Shown: positions 1 to 8,174 of the stretch, piece after piece | Position numbering within the stretch: position 1 is the first letter of the stretch | Layout of the letters: every line of letters starts with the position of its first letter | Assembly: GCF_017921975.2 (NCBI RefSeq) | Contig: NZ_JAGEMO020000086.1 | Span: 1 to 38,244 of the forward strand | Direction of reading: 5' to 3' | DNA: 38,244 bases | Origin: Hymenobacter terricola | GTDB lineage: Bacteria; Bacteroidota; Bacteroidia; Cytophagales; Hymenobacteraceae | The notes under the pieces: model-generated | The model's input: the letters and a program-made list of their open reading frames with translations, nothing else | Told to the model about the DNA's origin: nothing | Database searches by the model: none | Made by a program: the position numbers and the translations under genes

Positions 1-136
1 GCAGCTGAACCTGGCAGTGGCCCTGCCCCGGCCCCTGCTGGCCGCAAATGCACGTGCTGGGCGGCGAAACAGGCGCCCCAAAGCGCCCACTTGGGTAATC
101 GCCAAGTCGCTACCTAAAAGCGGAACCGCCTAAACC

Positions 137-179
137 GAGTTCTGCAACAGCCACGACCGTTTGCGTGAACACGCCCATT
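137..179 (+). repeat. IS-end-like repeat, left copy
   Basis: gttctgcaacagccacg followed by a diverged ~26-bp extension (cgtttg.gtgaac..gcc..ttcca) that matches 38112-38154 in the same orientation. In the right copy a transposase end lies inside. Here no transposase follows, so this is a solo or decayed element end. Confidence 0.65.
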
Positions 180-230
180 CCATTGGACCTGATGGTTGCA
201 TCAACTAATTTCCCTTTTCAGCACCGTTAG

Positions 231-1049
231 ATGCGGCACGTATTCTTATCGTTTTGCCTGCTGCTAAGCCAGGGCTGGGGTGACCAAGGCCTCCACGGAC
301 AACCAAGTTGCCCACAGGCCCTGCCCCCCGTGGCGGCGGTGCCCAGCTTCGCACCGGCCGTTCTCGTGCGCGGCGGGGTGTACAGCCGGCAGGACAGCAC
401 CACCGGTGTGCCCGGGGCCGAGGTCGTATTCCGTAGCGGGACCGACTCAGCCGCCGCCCCGTACCGCGCCCAGACGGGGGCCGACGGCAGCTACCGGCTG
501 GCCGTGCCCGGCGGCCGCACCTACCAAGTGGACGTGTACCAACTCGGGCAACGGGCGGTGCGTAGGGCCGTGCCCGTGCCCAGCGCGGGCACGTTCTGGG
601 TGGGGTTCTACGTCGATTACCACCCGGACCCCGCTCGGTCGGGGGCCATCGTGGAGCCGGCCCCAGCCACGTTTTTTGCGGTTCGCCAACGTGCGTTGCG
701 GCCCGAGGGCCGGAAACTACTCACCTACCTGGGCCGCGTGCTGCGGGAACAGCCGGACCTGCGCGTGCAAGTAGAAGGCCACGCCGACGCCCGCGAAGCG
801 CCGGCTCACCACCCCGACCCAGCGGGGTACCTGCAGCGCCTGGGCGCGCAGCGGGCGCGTGCCGTGGCCGACTGCCTGCGTGAGTTAGGCATCCCAGCGG
901 CCCGGCTGATGGTCCTTAGTTACGGCGCACGACGCCCGGCAGCCCCCAACGACGGGCCCGAGAACCGGCAACTGAACCGGCGCGTGGACCTGAAAGCCTT
1001 GCGCTCCCAGAGCCCCCGGAAGAAACCGCCCCCTAACCCGGCGAAATAG
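231..1049 (+). CDS. OmpA-like secreted/outer-membrane protein
   Basis: A 272-residue protein starting at ATG 231. It has a hydrophobic N-terminal stretch (FLSFCLLLSQ) that looks like a signal peptide. A CarboxypepD_reg-like beta domain (about residues 45-125) follows, with the typical pattern of a variable gain such as GVPGAEVVFRS and DGSYRLAVPGG. The C-terminal part (about 150-255) fits the OmpA peptidoglycan-binding family: VEGHADAR, the helix LGAQRARAVADCLRELGI, LSYGARRP and NRRVDLKAL. Such proteins tether the outer membrane to peptidoglycan or sit in envelope complexes. No partner gene lies beside it. A repeat related to insertion-sequence ends lies 95 bp upstream. The family call is secure. 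The cellular role is not known. Confidence 0.85.
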   Translation: MRHVFLSFCLLLSQGWGDQGLHGQPSCPQALPPVAAVPSFAPAVLVRGGVYSRQDSTTGVPGAEVVFRSGTDSAAAPYRAQTGADGSYRLAVPGGRTYQVDVYQLGQRAVRRAVPVPSAGTFWVGFYVDYHPDPARSGAIVEPAPATFFAVRQRALRPEGRKLLTYLGRVLREQPDLRVQVEGHADAREAPAHHPDPAGYLQRLGAQRARAVADCLRELGIPAARLMVLSYGARRPAAPNDGPENRQLNRRVDLKALRSQSPRKKPPPNPAK

Positions 1050-1388
1050 TGATGCCGAAGGGACAGCAGCGAAAGGCTCCTTTTTCTATTCCGACCGTTT
1101 CGCTAAACACTAAATTGGTTGTTTTAAGTACAGCAGTACGCGGTTTGCAGCAACGGGAGAAAAAACCGTAATCTGTTTCACTTCCTCCGTTAAAAGGTTC
1201 AGCTCCTTGCCTCGTATTGGGCGGACCATTGCAGGGGCCAGCAATAGTGGCCTTGGTTAAAAGTTTGGTCCAAAAGTAGCGTTTGCCACTTCCGTGGTCC
1301 GTGACAGACCGCTTTTTAGCAAAATTACTACCGGCCTTGGTTGAGAATACCTGTTGGCCTAGGTAGGCGCGGCTGGTCGAGCAGCAAA
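1050..1388. other. Non-coding stretch with a dispersed 29-bp repeat
   Basis: No convincing gene. An open frame exists on the minus strand (1033-1419), but its translation is cysteine- and proline-scattered with no recognisable domain. It also contains the 29-bp dispersed repeat at 1248-1276. A partial second copy of the repeat's end (ggccttggtt) lies at about 1334. The stretch is most likely decayed DNA between the OmpA-like gene and the broken epoxide hydrolase fragment. Confidence 0.5.
1248..1276 (-). repeat. Dispersed 29-bp repeat, copy 1
   Basis: Read on the minus strand this is identical over 29 bp to 24477-24505, with core ACCAAACTTTTAACCAAGGC. Diverged copies lie at 11708-11735 and 12228-12256. 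It is a dispersed intergenic repeat, perhaps an IS-end remnant or a shared regulatory element. Confidence 0.8.
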
Positions 1389-1572
1389 TTAGGCGCGCCG
1401 GGCTTCCTGCTGCTGCCATTCAAAATCGTGCTGCCAGTACGTCAGCACCTCGCGCAGGTAGGCCGTACTGCCAGTCCACAGGGGCTGGCTCCGCGTGCCA
1501 GCGGGTGTGCGCCAGCCGAGCCCGTAGGTTGTCAGGAACAGGTTGGGGAATAGCAACCTGAAAGGGCTGCAT
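1389..1572 (-). pseudogene. Frameshifted epoxide hydrolase N-terminal (EHN) fragment
   Basis: On the minus strand an ATG at 1572 begins MQPFQVAIPQPVPDNLRARL followed by AHTRWHAEPA. This is the start of the epoxide hydrolase N-terminal (EHN) domain (family pattern: pF.i.vp...ld.Lr.RLa.trwp). After the tryptophan-containing DWQYG the frame is lost. The neighbouring frame then continues TAYLREVLTYWQHDFEWQQQ and EARRA, matching the EHN end (ylreLvdYW...fDWR.qEa.lN), and stops at TAA 1389-1391. One base appears to be missing near 1460, and the alpha/beta-hydrolase body is absent. This is a gene remnant. A complete relative of the hydrolase body, without an EHN domain, lies at 3678-4868. Confidence 0.7.
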
Positions 1573-1693
1573 AAGCGAAGCATAAAGGGGTGAACCAAGC
1601 AGTTGAGGTGGTCTGGCGAAGCTGGGTACGGGTTTAGGTTAAGCGCTTCGGTCAGCTATTGCCTGGCCAGCTTTCTAGCTCACCCTGCTGGCA

Positions 1694-1738
1694 TAAAAAA
1701 ATACGTTGGTACTGGCCACACCAGTACCAACGTATTTT
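1694..1738 (-). terminator. Intrinsic terminator of the SDR gene
   Basis: A perfect 18-bp stem (1698-1715 with 1721-1738) and a 5-nt loop (ccaca). On the minus strand it is followed by a run of T (1694-1700). It sits 40 bp beyond the SDR stop codon and is oriented to end that transcript. Confidence 0.85.
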
Positions 1739-1777
1739 CTGCGGGCGCTACGGACGACTATTTCCCTTACACCAGCC

Positions 1778-2530
1778 TCATAGTACCATCCCACCCGTCG
1801 CTTCCAGGCGCTGGCCGTTCAGCCAGCGGGCCGAATTGGAGCAAAGGAAGGCCACAATACCGCCGATGTCATCCGGCTCAGCCGTGCGGCCCAGGGCCGT
1901 GATACTGGCCACCCAGGCACGTATTTCGGGCGTATCGGTCATCGCACCGCCGCCAAATACCGCGCCGGGCGCTACCACGTTCGCTGCAATGCCCCGGCTG
2001 CCCAACTCCAAGGCCAGGTAGCGCGTGAAGACCTCCACAGCCCCTTTCATAGCCGCATAAACCGAGACACCCGCGAAGGAACTGCGGGTGGTGGCCGAGG
2101 AAATGTTGACGATACGGCCGCCGTCGCGCAGCAGGGGCAGCGCCCCCTGCGTGAGGAAGAAGACGCCTTTGAAGTGCACGTTGAGCATCTCATCAAACTG
2201 TGCTTCGGTCGTCTCGGCAATGGGGGCGTTCAGGCTGGTGCCGGCGTTGTTGATGAGAAAGTCAAACCGGTCGGTGCCGAAGGTGTCAGTCAGGACCGTG
2301 GCGACCTGCGCGAAGAACGCCTCGAAGGTGCTCAGGTCGGCGGTGTTTAGGGGCAAGGCCACGGCGCGGCGGCCCAGGGCTTCGATTTCGGCGACTACGG
2401 CGGCGGCTTCGGCCTGCTGGCTGCGGTAGGTCAGGATAACGTCGATGCCCTGCTGGGCTAGTTTCAGGGCCATGTCCTTGCCCAGGCCCCGGCTGCCGCC
2501 GGTGAGCAGGGCGATTTTGGAAGTACTCAT
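1778..2530 (-). CDS. SDR-family NAD(P)-dependent oxidoreductase
   Basis: A 250-residue classical short-chain dehydrogenase/reductase. The ATG at 2530 (MSTSKIALLTGG) is chosen because it places the glycine-rich nucleotide-binding motif TGGSRGLG at residues 10-17, the usual position; the frame is open upstream but the extra residues look unlike the family. Visible motifs are NNAG (94-97), catalytic Ser in NISSATT (144/145), Tyr158 and Lys162 in YAAMK, and a C-terminal VAPGAVFGGG/LNGQRLEATGG stretch. It should catalyse NAD(P)(H)-dependent oxidation or reduction of an alcohol/carbonyl substrate that cannot be deduced. The AraC-type regulator gene lies 94 bp upstream on the same strand and may control it. 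A strong terminator follows. Confidence 0.9.
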   Translation of the reverse strand: MSTSKIALLTGGSRGLGKDMALKLAQQGIDVILTYRSQQAEAAAVVAEIEALGRRAVALPLNTADLSTFEAFFAQVATVLTDTFGTDRFDFLINNAGTSLNAPIAETTEAQFDEMLNVHFKGVFFLTQGALPLLRDGGRIVNISSATTRSSFAGVSVYAAMKGAVEVFTRYLALELGSRGIAANVVAPGAVFGGGAMTDTPEIRAWVASITALGRTAEPDDIGGIVAFLCSNSARWLNGQRLEATGGMVL

Positions 2531-2623
2531 AGGGAGTTTATTTGTGGTGTTGATTGAACACGACAAAGGTCCTCCGCCTGACTGCCGCCAGGGTTGTAAT
2601 CTCCAATCAGCTTCTTGTATAAA

Positions 2624-3568
2624 TCAAGCCAACACGGCGTCCAGCGTCCGAAACGCGCCGGGGCTTACGGCGGCATAGCGGCGGAAGAAGTGCGAGAAGT
2701 GCGCTACATCCACAAAACCCAGGCCGTCGGCAATTTCCCAGATAGTCCAGTCGGTTTGGCGCAGCAGGGCCTTGGCCTCCTGCGCCACCCGCCCCCCGAT
2801 GAGGTCGGTGGTGGTGCGCCCGGTGCTCTCCTTGAGCAGTTTGTTGAGGTGGTTGACGTGCACGGCCAGATGGTTAGCAAAGTCGGCCGGGGTGCGCAGT
2901 TGCACGCGCTGCTCGGGCGTGGCGAGGGGAAACTGGCGCTCCAGCAGCTCCACGAAGCGCGACGAGAGCCGGGCCGCCGCCGTGTGGGCGGGGTGCAGCG
3001 CGGTGGCGGGCTGCCGTTTTTGGCCCAGGTGCAGTAACTCCAGCACGTAGGCCCGCAGCAGGTCGTATTTGTGGGCGTAGTCAGAGGCCAGTTCCTCGTG
3101 CATACGGGCGAAAAGCTCCGCAGCCCGCGCGGCTTCAGCCGGTGTCAGGTGAAATAAGGGGTACCCGTCGGCCCGGAACAGGGGCAGCTCGTCTGGGGTA
3201 GCACCGCCGAGGACCGGTAGCACAAACTCGGCGGTGAAGAGGCAGAACTGTCCCTGCTGCCCCTCGACCGGCTGCCACTGAAACGGCACCTTGGGCGTGG
3301 TAAACAGCAGGGTATCCGGCTCAATGTCGATGGTTTGGTTCGCATACACGGCCCGGCTTCGGCTGCGCAACAGGCTGATTTTGTAGAAGGAACGACAGGG
3401 GTAGTGCGTGGCTGGCCGCAGTTGGTTCGCTCCCCCAGGGTCCGACAGGGCAAATACATTGAAATGGCCGACTTCACGCTGAATGCCCCCCGGCAGCAGC
3501 GTGCTCAAGTCGATTCCAATGCAAGGGGTAAGCTCCTGGTAGAGTCCCGTCAGTTCGCTAGTCGTCAT
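2624..3568 (-). CDS. AraC-family transcriptional regulator
   Basis: A 314-residue protein with an N-terminal cupin-like sensing half (FNVFALSDPGGANQ, FYKISLLRSRSRAVYANQTI, LLFTTPKVPFQWQP). The C-terminal double helix-turn-helix (about residues 215-312) carries the AraC signature: VNHLNKLLKESTGRTTTDLI, AKALLRQTDWTIWEIADGLGF and AHFSHFFRRYAAVSPGAFR. The ATG at 3568 (MTTSELTGL) is preferred over an upstream TTG. The closest target candidate is the SDR gene directly downstream in the same direction, as is common for AraC-regulated oxidoreductases in Bacteroidota. The effector is unknown. Confidence 0.9.
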   Translation of the reverse strand: MTTSELTGLYQELTPCIGIDLSTLLPGGIQREVGHFNVFALSDPGGANQLRPATHYPCRSFYKISLLRSRSRAVYANQTIDIEPDTLLFTTPKVPFQWQPVEGQQGQFCLFTAEFVLPVLGGATPDELPLFRADGYPLFHLTPAEAARAAELFARMHEELASDYAHKYDLLRAYVLELLHLGQKRQPATALHPAHTAAARLSSRFVELLERQFPLATPEQRVQLRTPADFANHLAVHVNHLNKLLKESTGRTTTDLIGGRVAQEAKALLRQTDWTIWEIADGLGFVDVAHFSHFFRRYAAVSPGAFRTLDAVLA

Positions 3569-3677
3569 AGCAAAAAAAGTTATTGTATGATTCAAACTAT
3601 CACAACCCGCTACCGGGGAAAAGGTTGCCGTGAGCGCGGGGCTTTGCTACCTGGCAAAAGTCCCAACACCTCAGTTA

Positions 3678-4868
3678 CTACTTTCCCCCCACCTCCTGGC
3701 CGAAGGCGAGCAGGAGCGTGCTGAGCTGAGCCGGCTGCTCTTGTTGAATCCAGTGACCGGCGCCGTCAATTAGCTCGATGTCCCCCATCCGCGTCGCTGC
3801 CTTTGCCTTCATCAACTCGAGCGCGCCCGGGGCCGCATAGGTCGCCCAATCGCGCTGCCCGCCGATGAAGAGCGACGGGACATCGAGCGTCCGGCCCGAA
3901 AACAGGCGCAGCTCTGCGGTCAGGTCCGCATCGGAATAGACGCGGTACGCCTGCAGGGCGCCTTGAAACCCCGTGCGGCCATACTCTTCGGTGTATACGC
4001 CCAGTTCCGGTTCGGTGAGCCAGTGGCTGGCCAGGACCTCGGCGGCGGAAGGGTGGAAGGGCGCGACGGTCTGGGGCATCGTCTGGCCGCGCTCCATGAC
4101 GTAATAGGTGGGCAGTTGGGCCAATTCCAGGGCGGTTCGCGCCTGCAACGGATGCGGCTTATTGCCCGGCCAGTCCGCGCTCTTGACGTAGAAAAAGGCC
4201 CGCAGAAACGCGTGTAAGCCTTGCGGAGGGTGCCACATGTCCTCGTTCGCCTGTCGGGTGCTCAAATATTGAAGATAAGAAACTCTGGGCGGGTCGAGCG
4301 CCGCCAGTGCGGCCGCTAGCTGTTGATTTTCCGTGTTCGGTTGAACCGGCGAGGCCTCGCTTGCTGCGGTGTTGAACGGCAGCGCGGGCGGGCCGGGGAA
4401 CGGGGCGCTCATCAGCACCACGGAGGGAAAGACGTCCGGTCGGGCGAGCGCGCAATAGGCCGCCACCGGCGAGCCGAAGTCGTGCCCGACGAGCAGGGCC
4501 GTGCGCCGATAGCCCAGGGCCGAAACCAATCCCAGGGCATCGCGCGTCATATTCAAGAGGCCGAAAGGCGCGAGCGGGGTATCATACTGGTTCACCCACC
4601 CGGTGGTGCGGCCAAACCCCCGCTGGTCGGGCGCCACGACATGGTACCCGGCATCGGCCAGCAGGGGCAGCAGGTGGCGCCAGCCGAAGGCCAAATCCGG
4701 AAAGCCGTGCAGCAGCAGCGCGAGCGGCCGGCCGGGGCTTTCGTAACCGGCCTCGAGCAGATGAACATCGAGGCCATTAACTGCATGGACCATGCGCGAG
4801 CGGACCCCCTTGGGAAGCGTCCCCCGGCCGTAGGATGAGGTGGTCGAATCAGTTGCTGAATTACGCAT
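3678..4868 (-). CDS. Alpha/beta hydrolase, epoxide-hydrolase-like
   Basis: A 396-residue alpha/beta-fold hydrolase without a signal peptide. Motifs are the oxyanion-hole HGFPD (54-58), DQRGFGRTTG, the nucleophile elbow VGHDFGS with Asp130 in place of Ser, an acid in FIGGQRDWATY, and the catalytic His in GAGHWIQQEQP near the C-terminus. An Asp nucleophile in GHDxG points to epoxide hydrolases or haloalkane/fluoroacetate dehalogenases rather than esterases. The HGFPD/GHDFGS combination favours epoxide hydrolase. ATG at 4868 is the only good start. It stands alone: the genes on either side are spaced by 109 bp or more. A fragment of a different (EHN-type) epoxide hydrolase lies 2.1 kb away. Confidence 0.85.
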   Translation of the reverse strand: MRNSATDSTTSSYGRGTLPKGVRSRMVHAVNGLDVHLLEAGYESPGRPLALLLHGFPDLAFGWRHLLPLLADAGYHVVAPDQRGFGRTTGWVNQYDTPLAPFGLLNMTRDALGLVSALGYRRTALLVGHDFGSPVAAYCALARPDVFPSVVLMSAPFPGPPALPFNTAASEASPVQPNTENQQLAAALAALDPPRVSYLQYLSTRQANEDMWHPPQGLHAFLRAFFYVKSADWPGNKPHPLQARTALELAQLPTYYVMERGQTMPQTVAPFHPSAAEVLASHWLTEPELGVYTEEYGRTGFQGALQAYRVYSDADLTAELRLFSGRTLDVPSLFIGGQRDWATYAAPGALELMKAKAATRMGDIELIDGAGHWIQQEQPAQLSTLLLAFGQEVGGK

Positions 4869-5130
4869 GATTGGTTGGTTTAGGTTGGGGTAAGAATTTG
4901 CGCGGACTAGTGGAAATGAAGCGGCAACGAGGCTCGCCGCGCCCAGCTTTAAAAAGGCTCGTCGGGACGTCGAGAGGCTGTAAAAGGCCCGGAAAGGATA
5001 AAATTTGCTGGTGGCCTATTGGGCACCCCGAAGCGCCCGTCCTACCGTCCCGGCGGGGATAAGGCGGCCTTTATTAAAAGCGCAGGCCACCTGTTACCCG
5101 ATGAATTTCCGGGCCGGTGCTACCGGCAGA

Positions 5131-6351
5131 TTAAGCCAGTTGGCTCCAGAAGATAATCCGGCCGGCGTGGTGGTGCACCAGCTGCACGCCGCCGTCCTGG
5201 GAGACGGCCACGGCCAGGCACGCGGGGGCCGCCTGGCAGAGCCGGTAGGCGGCCCGGTGGCGGGTGCCGCCCTGGTCGGCGGGCTCGGCCTGCAGGTGCT
5301 CGCCTGCCAGGTCCAGGGCCCGATGGACCTGGTCCAGCGCGATGTGCGGTGCCCGAATCTCGACCCCGAAGCCCACTATCTCCAGGTTTTGGGTCAGCAC
5401 CAGCGCCCCGTCTACGGCCATCAGGTCGGCCATCAGGTCGGCGAAGTGGTCGAGGGCCACCGCCAGGGCACGTAACTCGGGGTCGCGGGCTTGTTGGTAG
5501 TAGGTCCAGCTCACATCGCCCAAGGCCTGTTGCCGCGCGATAATGGCGTGGATGAGCTGGCTGCACCGTCCTTCCCCGCCCAGCTCCTGGGTGGGGTATT
5601 TGGGGCGCAACAAGCCGCCGGGCGCCATCAGCTCGGCTACAGCGCCCGGCGGCACAAATACCAGCAGCCCGCCGTGGCCCCCGGCCCGCACCCGCGCCAC
5701 CGCCCGGCGCTGCACATGGTGCCCGAGCGAGGCAATGAGGTCGAATTCGGCCAGGCCCAGCCGGGAATTGGCAGCCACCATCTCCCCGAAGCGCCCCCGG
5801 CTCCAGGCGGTGGGGAACTGCAAAAAGCCGTGGCCGTCGATGCGGCCCGCCCGCAGCGTCAGCACGCGGGTGGCCCCGCAGTAGCAGGTCAGCAGGCCCG
5901 GGCCCTGCACGTGCACCACCAGCACCGGGGGCACTTCCTCGGCGGTGGGGGCGGGGCTGCCGGGGAGCCGGTCCCAGGGCGTGTCCGTCACCAGCAGGCC
6001 CCACAGCACCAGCTCGCCGGCCTCGGTCTGCCGGACGGCGAGCAGCGTGGCGGGGCGGGCCACCGCCGGACTGAGCCGCCGGATTTCCTGTTCGTCCCAG
6101 GGACGGGGCGTGCCAAAAGCCACGACGTGGGGGCCGGTGGCGAGTGGCCCGGGAGCCGTCAGCTGCGCCGCCGTGGCGAGCACTACGTGGCATTCCACGG
6201 GCCGGGCTTCCTCCCGCAGCAGGCTGGCCTGGTAAATGATGGACAGGAATTGGGTCAGCACGGCGTGCTCGGGCAGCGGACTGCCCTCGGTTTGGACCCA
6301 GCGCGCACGCAGCGCGTGGGCTATTTCAGCAGGATAATACGCGGTAACCAT
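5131..6351 (-). CDS. DACNV-type sensor protein with diadenylate-cyclase-like C-terminus
   Basis: A 406-residue cytoplasmic protein; ATG 6351 (MVTAYYPAEIAHAL) is preferred over an upstream TTG. The last ~95 residues match the DisA/CdaA diadenylate cyclase (DAC) domain. They contain DGALVL (Asp314-Gly-Ala), then GTRHRAA (about 362-368), the RHR motif that contacts ATP in c-di-AMP synthases, then AVAVSQDGGVQLVHH, equivalent to VSEETG..s. The first ~300 residues resemble the sensor domain named DACNV found fused to such DAC domains. The protein is therefore a predicted c-di-AMP (or related dinucleotide) synthase controlled by an N-terminal sensor. Domain names come from memory of the family; activity is inferred. 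No obvious effector gene lies beside it. Confidence 0.72.
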   Translation of the reverse strand: MVTAYYPAEIAHALRARWVQTEGSPLPEHAVLTQFLSIIYQASLLREEARPVECHVVLATAAQLTAPGPLATGPHVVAFGTPRPWDEQEIRRLSPAVARPATLLAVRQTEAGELVLWGLLVTDTPWDRLPGSPAPTAEEVPPVLVVHVQGPGLLTCYCGATRVLTLRAGRIDGHGFLQFPTAWSRGRFGEMVAANSRLGLAEFDLIASLGHHVQRRAVARVRAGGHGGLLVFVPPGAVAELMAPGGLLRPKYPTQELGGEGRCSQLIHAIIARQQALGDVSWTYYQQARDPELRALAVALDHFADLMADLMAVDGALVLTQNLEIVGFGVEIRAPHIALDQVHRALDLAGEHLQAEPADQGGTRHRAAYRLCQAAPACLAVAVSQDGGVQLVHHHAGRIIFWSQLA

Positions 6352-6436
6352 CGGCAAAAAGGAGTTGAAGTAAAAGAAATGTCACGCAGCAGGGAGCTGG
6401 CCAGACAGTTGGAGGCATTGCGACCAGCGCTGTTGG

Positions 6437-7411
6437 CTATTTGCCACCGTCCGCGCTTCCGGCACCAGCCACTAGGGGCTGGGCTGGTTGCGGGCCTATG
6501 GTAAGCGTCGGGGCATAAAACGCCTGCAAGGCCTCGCGCAGCCCAGGGAACTCGAAGGCAAAGCCTTGAGCCAGCACCTTGGCCGCGCTCACGCGTTTGC
6601 CGGTCAACACCATTTCACTCTGCTCGCCCATGGCCAGCTGAAGTATGAAGGCGGGAATCCTGGGCAGCAGCAACGGACGGTGCAGCACCTCGGCCAGTGC
6701 GGTGGTGAAAGCGGCGTTGGTGGCCGGGCCGGGGGCCACCGCGTTGTAGGGGCCCTGCCAGGCCTCATCGGTCAGCATGGCGAGGAAGAGGCGGCACAGG
6801 TCATCGATGTGAATCCAGGACAGCCACTGCTGGCCACTGCCCAGCGGGGCGCCAAAGCCAAGCTTTACCGGCTCGGCCAGGGCCGGCAGGGCCCCGCCCG
6901 CCAGGCTCAGCACGACTCCGATGCGCGGCACGACAACCCGCAGACCCAGGGCGGCGAGGGGTGCGGCGGCCTGCTCCCAGGCCTGGGTCAGGTCGGCCAG
7001 CAGGTCGTGGCCGACCGGCAGCGTGTCTTCCGTCACCAGCGCGTCGCCGGTAGTGCCGTAGAGGCCAATGGCCGAGGCCGAGACGACGGTGCGCACCTGG
7101 TGGCCGGGTTTTGCCAGCTCGTGGTGCAGCAGGGCCAGGCCGTCGACGCGGCTGGCTAGGAGCTCCTGTTTGCGGGCGGCGGTCCATTGGCCCTCGCCCA
7201 CGTTGGCCCCGGCCAGGTTCACCACCGCATCGGCGAAGGGCACGGCGGCCGGGTCGATGGTGCTGGCGGCGGGGTCCCACTGAAACGTGCGGCAGGGGCT
7301 GCCGGGCGCCAGCGTGCGGCTCAGCAGGGCCACGTGGTGGCCGGCTTCGGTGAGCACGGCGGAAAGGCGGGTGCCGACGAGGCCGGTGCCGCCGGTGATG
7401 AGGATGTTCAT
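6437..7411 (-). CDS. TIGR01777-family NAD(P)-binding epimerase-like protein
   Basis: A 324-residue extended-SDR protein of the YfcH/SulA-like (TIGR01777) family. ATG 7411 gives MNILITGGTGLVGTRLSAVL with the GGTGxxG dinucleotide site at the N-terminus; the frame runs open upstream across the divergent promoter but that part is not protein-like. Further family features are VVNLAGANVGEGQWTAARK, VVSASAIGLYGTTGD, WEQAAAPLAALGLRVVVPRI and a C-terminal DUF1731-like segment (FGEQ-type sequence AMGEQSEMVLTGKRVSAAKV, then GFAFEFPGLREAL). The function of this family is not well defined. It is transcribed divergently from the Crp/Fnr regulator gene and shares an operator-like repeat with the oxidoreductase gene at 8251. 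Confidence 0.88.
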   Translation of the reverse strand: MNILITGGTGLVGTRLSAVLTEAGHHVALLSRTLAPGSPCRTFQWDPAASTIDPAAVPFADAVVNLAGANVGEGQWTAARKQELLASRVDGLALLHHELAKPGHQVRTVVSASAIGLYGTTGDALVTEDTLPVGHDLLADLTQAWEQAAAPLAALGLRVVVPRIGVVLSLAGGALPALAEPVKLGFGAPLGSGQQWLSWIHIDDLCRLFLAMLTDEAWQGPYNAVAPGPATNAAFTTALAEVLHRPLLLPRIPAFILQLAMGEQSEMVLTGKRVSAAKVLAQGFAFEFPGLREALQAFYAPTLTIGPQPAQPLVAGAGSADGGK

Positions 7412-7481
7412 GGGCAGGGGTTTTGGGGTTCCGGCCGAAGAGCACCAGAACACCACAAAGGACCGGGCTGCCCGCGAGCCC

Positions 7482-7506
7482 AAACGATAACAAACGCTAA
7501 GAAATG
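7482..7506 (+). promoter_or_regulatory. 25-bp operator/promoter repeat, copy 1
   Basis: A perfect 25-bp inverted copy of 8175-8199, containing AACAAACGCTAAGAAATG. On the minus strand it lies 70 bp upstream of the 6437-7411 gene, and on the plus strand 61 bp upstream of the Crp/Fnr gene. On the minus strand exactly 22 bases separate the repeat from a TTTG (gtcctttg), matching the Bacteroidota -7 element; copy 2 has the same spacing. This is likely the binding site/promoter controlled by the regulator between the two copies. Confidence 0.75.
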
Positions 7507-7567
7507 CGGCGCCACCGGTATCTTGCCCGGCCCGTTTATCCACTGCCGTACCACTGCCTGCTCTTTC

Positions 7568-8170
7568 ATGCTGCCGTCCCTCCCCGAATCTGCGCTGCGC
7601 CTGCGCCAGCACCTCACCCAGTTTGTTCCCCTCAGCGACGAAGACTGGGGCTTGCTGGTACCGCACCTGCGCCTGGTGCCCCTGGCCCGGCACGCCGTAT
7701 TTGCCGAGCAGGGCCGCGTCGCGGCCGACGTGGCTTTTGTGCTCGAAGGCATGTTCCGGCAGTATTATACCAAAGACGGCGAGGAGCGCACCAGCTACTT
7801 CTTCTTCGAAGACCAGCTGATGGGCGCCTACTTCAGCAGCCTGACTGGCCGGCCCTCGCTGGTCACCATCGAGGCGCTGAGTACGGGCTGCTGCCTGACG
7901 TTTCCGTATGCGGTGCTGGTTGACTTATTTAGCCAGCGCATGGCCTGGCAGCAGTTCGGCCGGCGGCTGGCCGAATACTTGGCCGTAGGCCTGGAAGAGC
8001 GCATGGTGAGCCTGCTGCTGCTCAGCCCCGCCGAGCGCTACCAGGCCCTGCTGGTCAGCGGCAACCCCAATATCCTCGCGCGGGTGCCCCAGCATTACAT
8101 CGCCAACTTTCTGGGCGTGACGCCCGTGAGTTTGAGCCGCATCCGCAACCGCACCACGCGGGGGCAGTAG
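7568..8170 (+). CDS. Crp/Fnr-family transcriptional regulator
   Basis: A 200-residue regulator. ATG 7568 (MLPSLPESALRLRQHL) is the first in-frame start after the promoter region. The N-terminal cyclic-nucleotide-binding-like beta barrel is visible (LARHAVFAEQGRVAADVAFV, EGMFRQYYTKDGEERTSYFF). The C-terminal half has the helix LGVTPVSLSRIRNR, the Crp-type winged-helix recognition segment, which is short. The PRLxE-like cAMP-binding signature is not evident, so the ligand is unclear, as for many Bacteroidota Crp/Fnr proteins. It lies between two NAD(P)-binding oxidoreductase genes whose promoters carry the same 25-bp repeat, so it probably regulates both and itself. Confidence 0.9.
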   Translation: MLPSLPESALRLRQHLTQFVPLSDEDWGLLVPHLRLVPLARHAVFAEQGRVAADVAFVLEGMFRQYYTKDGEERTSYFFFEDQLMGAYFSSLTGRPSLVTIEALSTGCCLTFPYAVLVDLFSQRMAWQQFGRRLAEYLAVGLEERMVSLLLLSPAERYQALLVSGNPNILARVPQHYIANFLGVTPVSLSRIRNRTTRGQ

Positions 8171-8174
8171 GGTT

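Noticed and set aside
2..133. Open frame entering from the left edge (QLNLAVALPR... to TAA 131-133)
   Set aside because: Only 43 codons with no recognisable motif in GC-rich DNA; could be the end of a gene outside the window but cannot be supported.
5120..6193. A 357-codon minus frame overlapping the DAC-type gene
   Set aside because: Arg/Pro/Gly-rich translation, a shadow of the real frame, which carries DAC motifs.
7187..7567. 127-codon N-terminal extension of the Crp/Fnr protein
   Set aside because: It runs antisense through the divergent oxidoreductase gene and promoter; ATG 7568 gives the normal family length.
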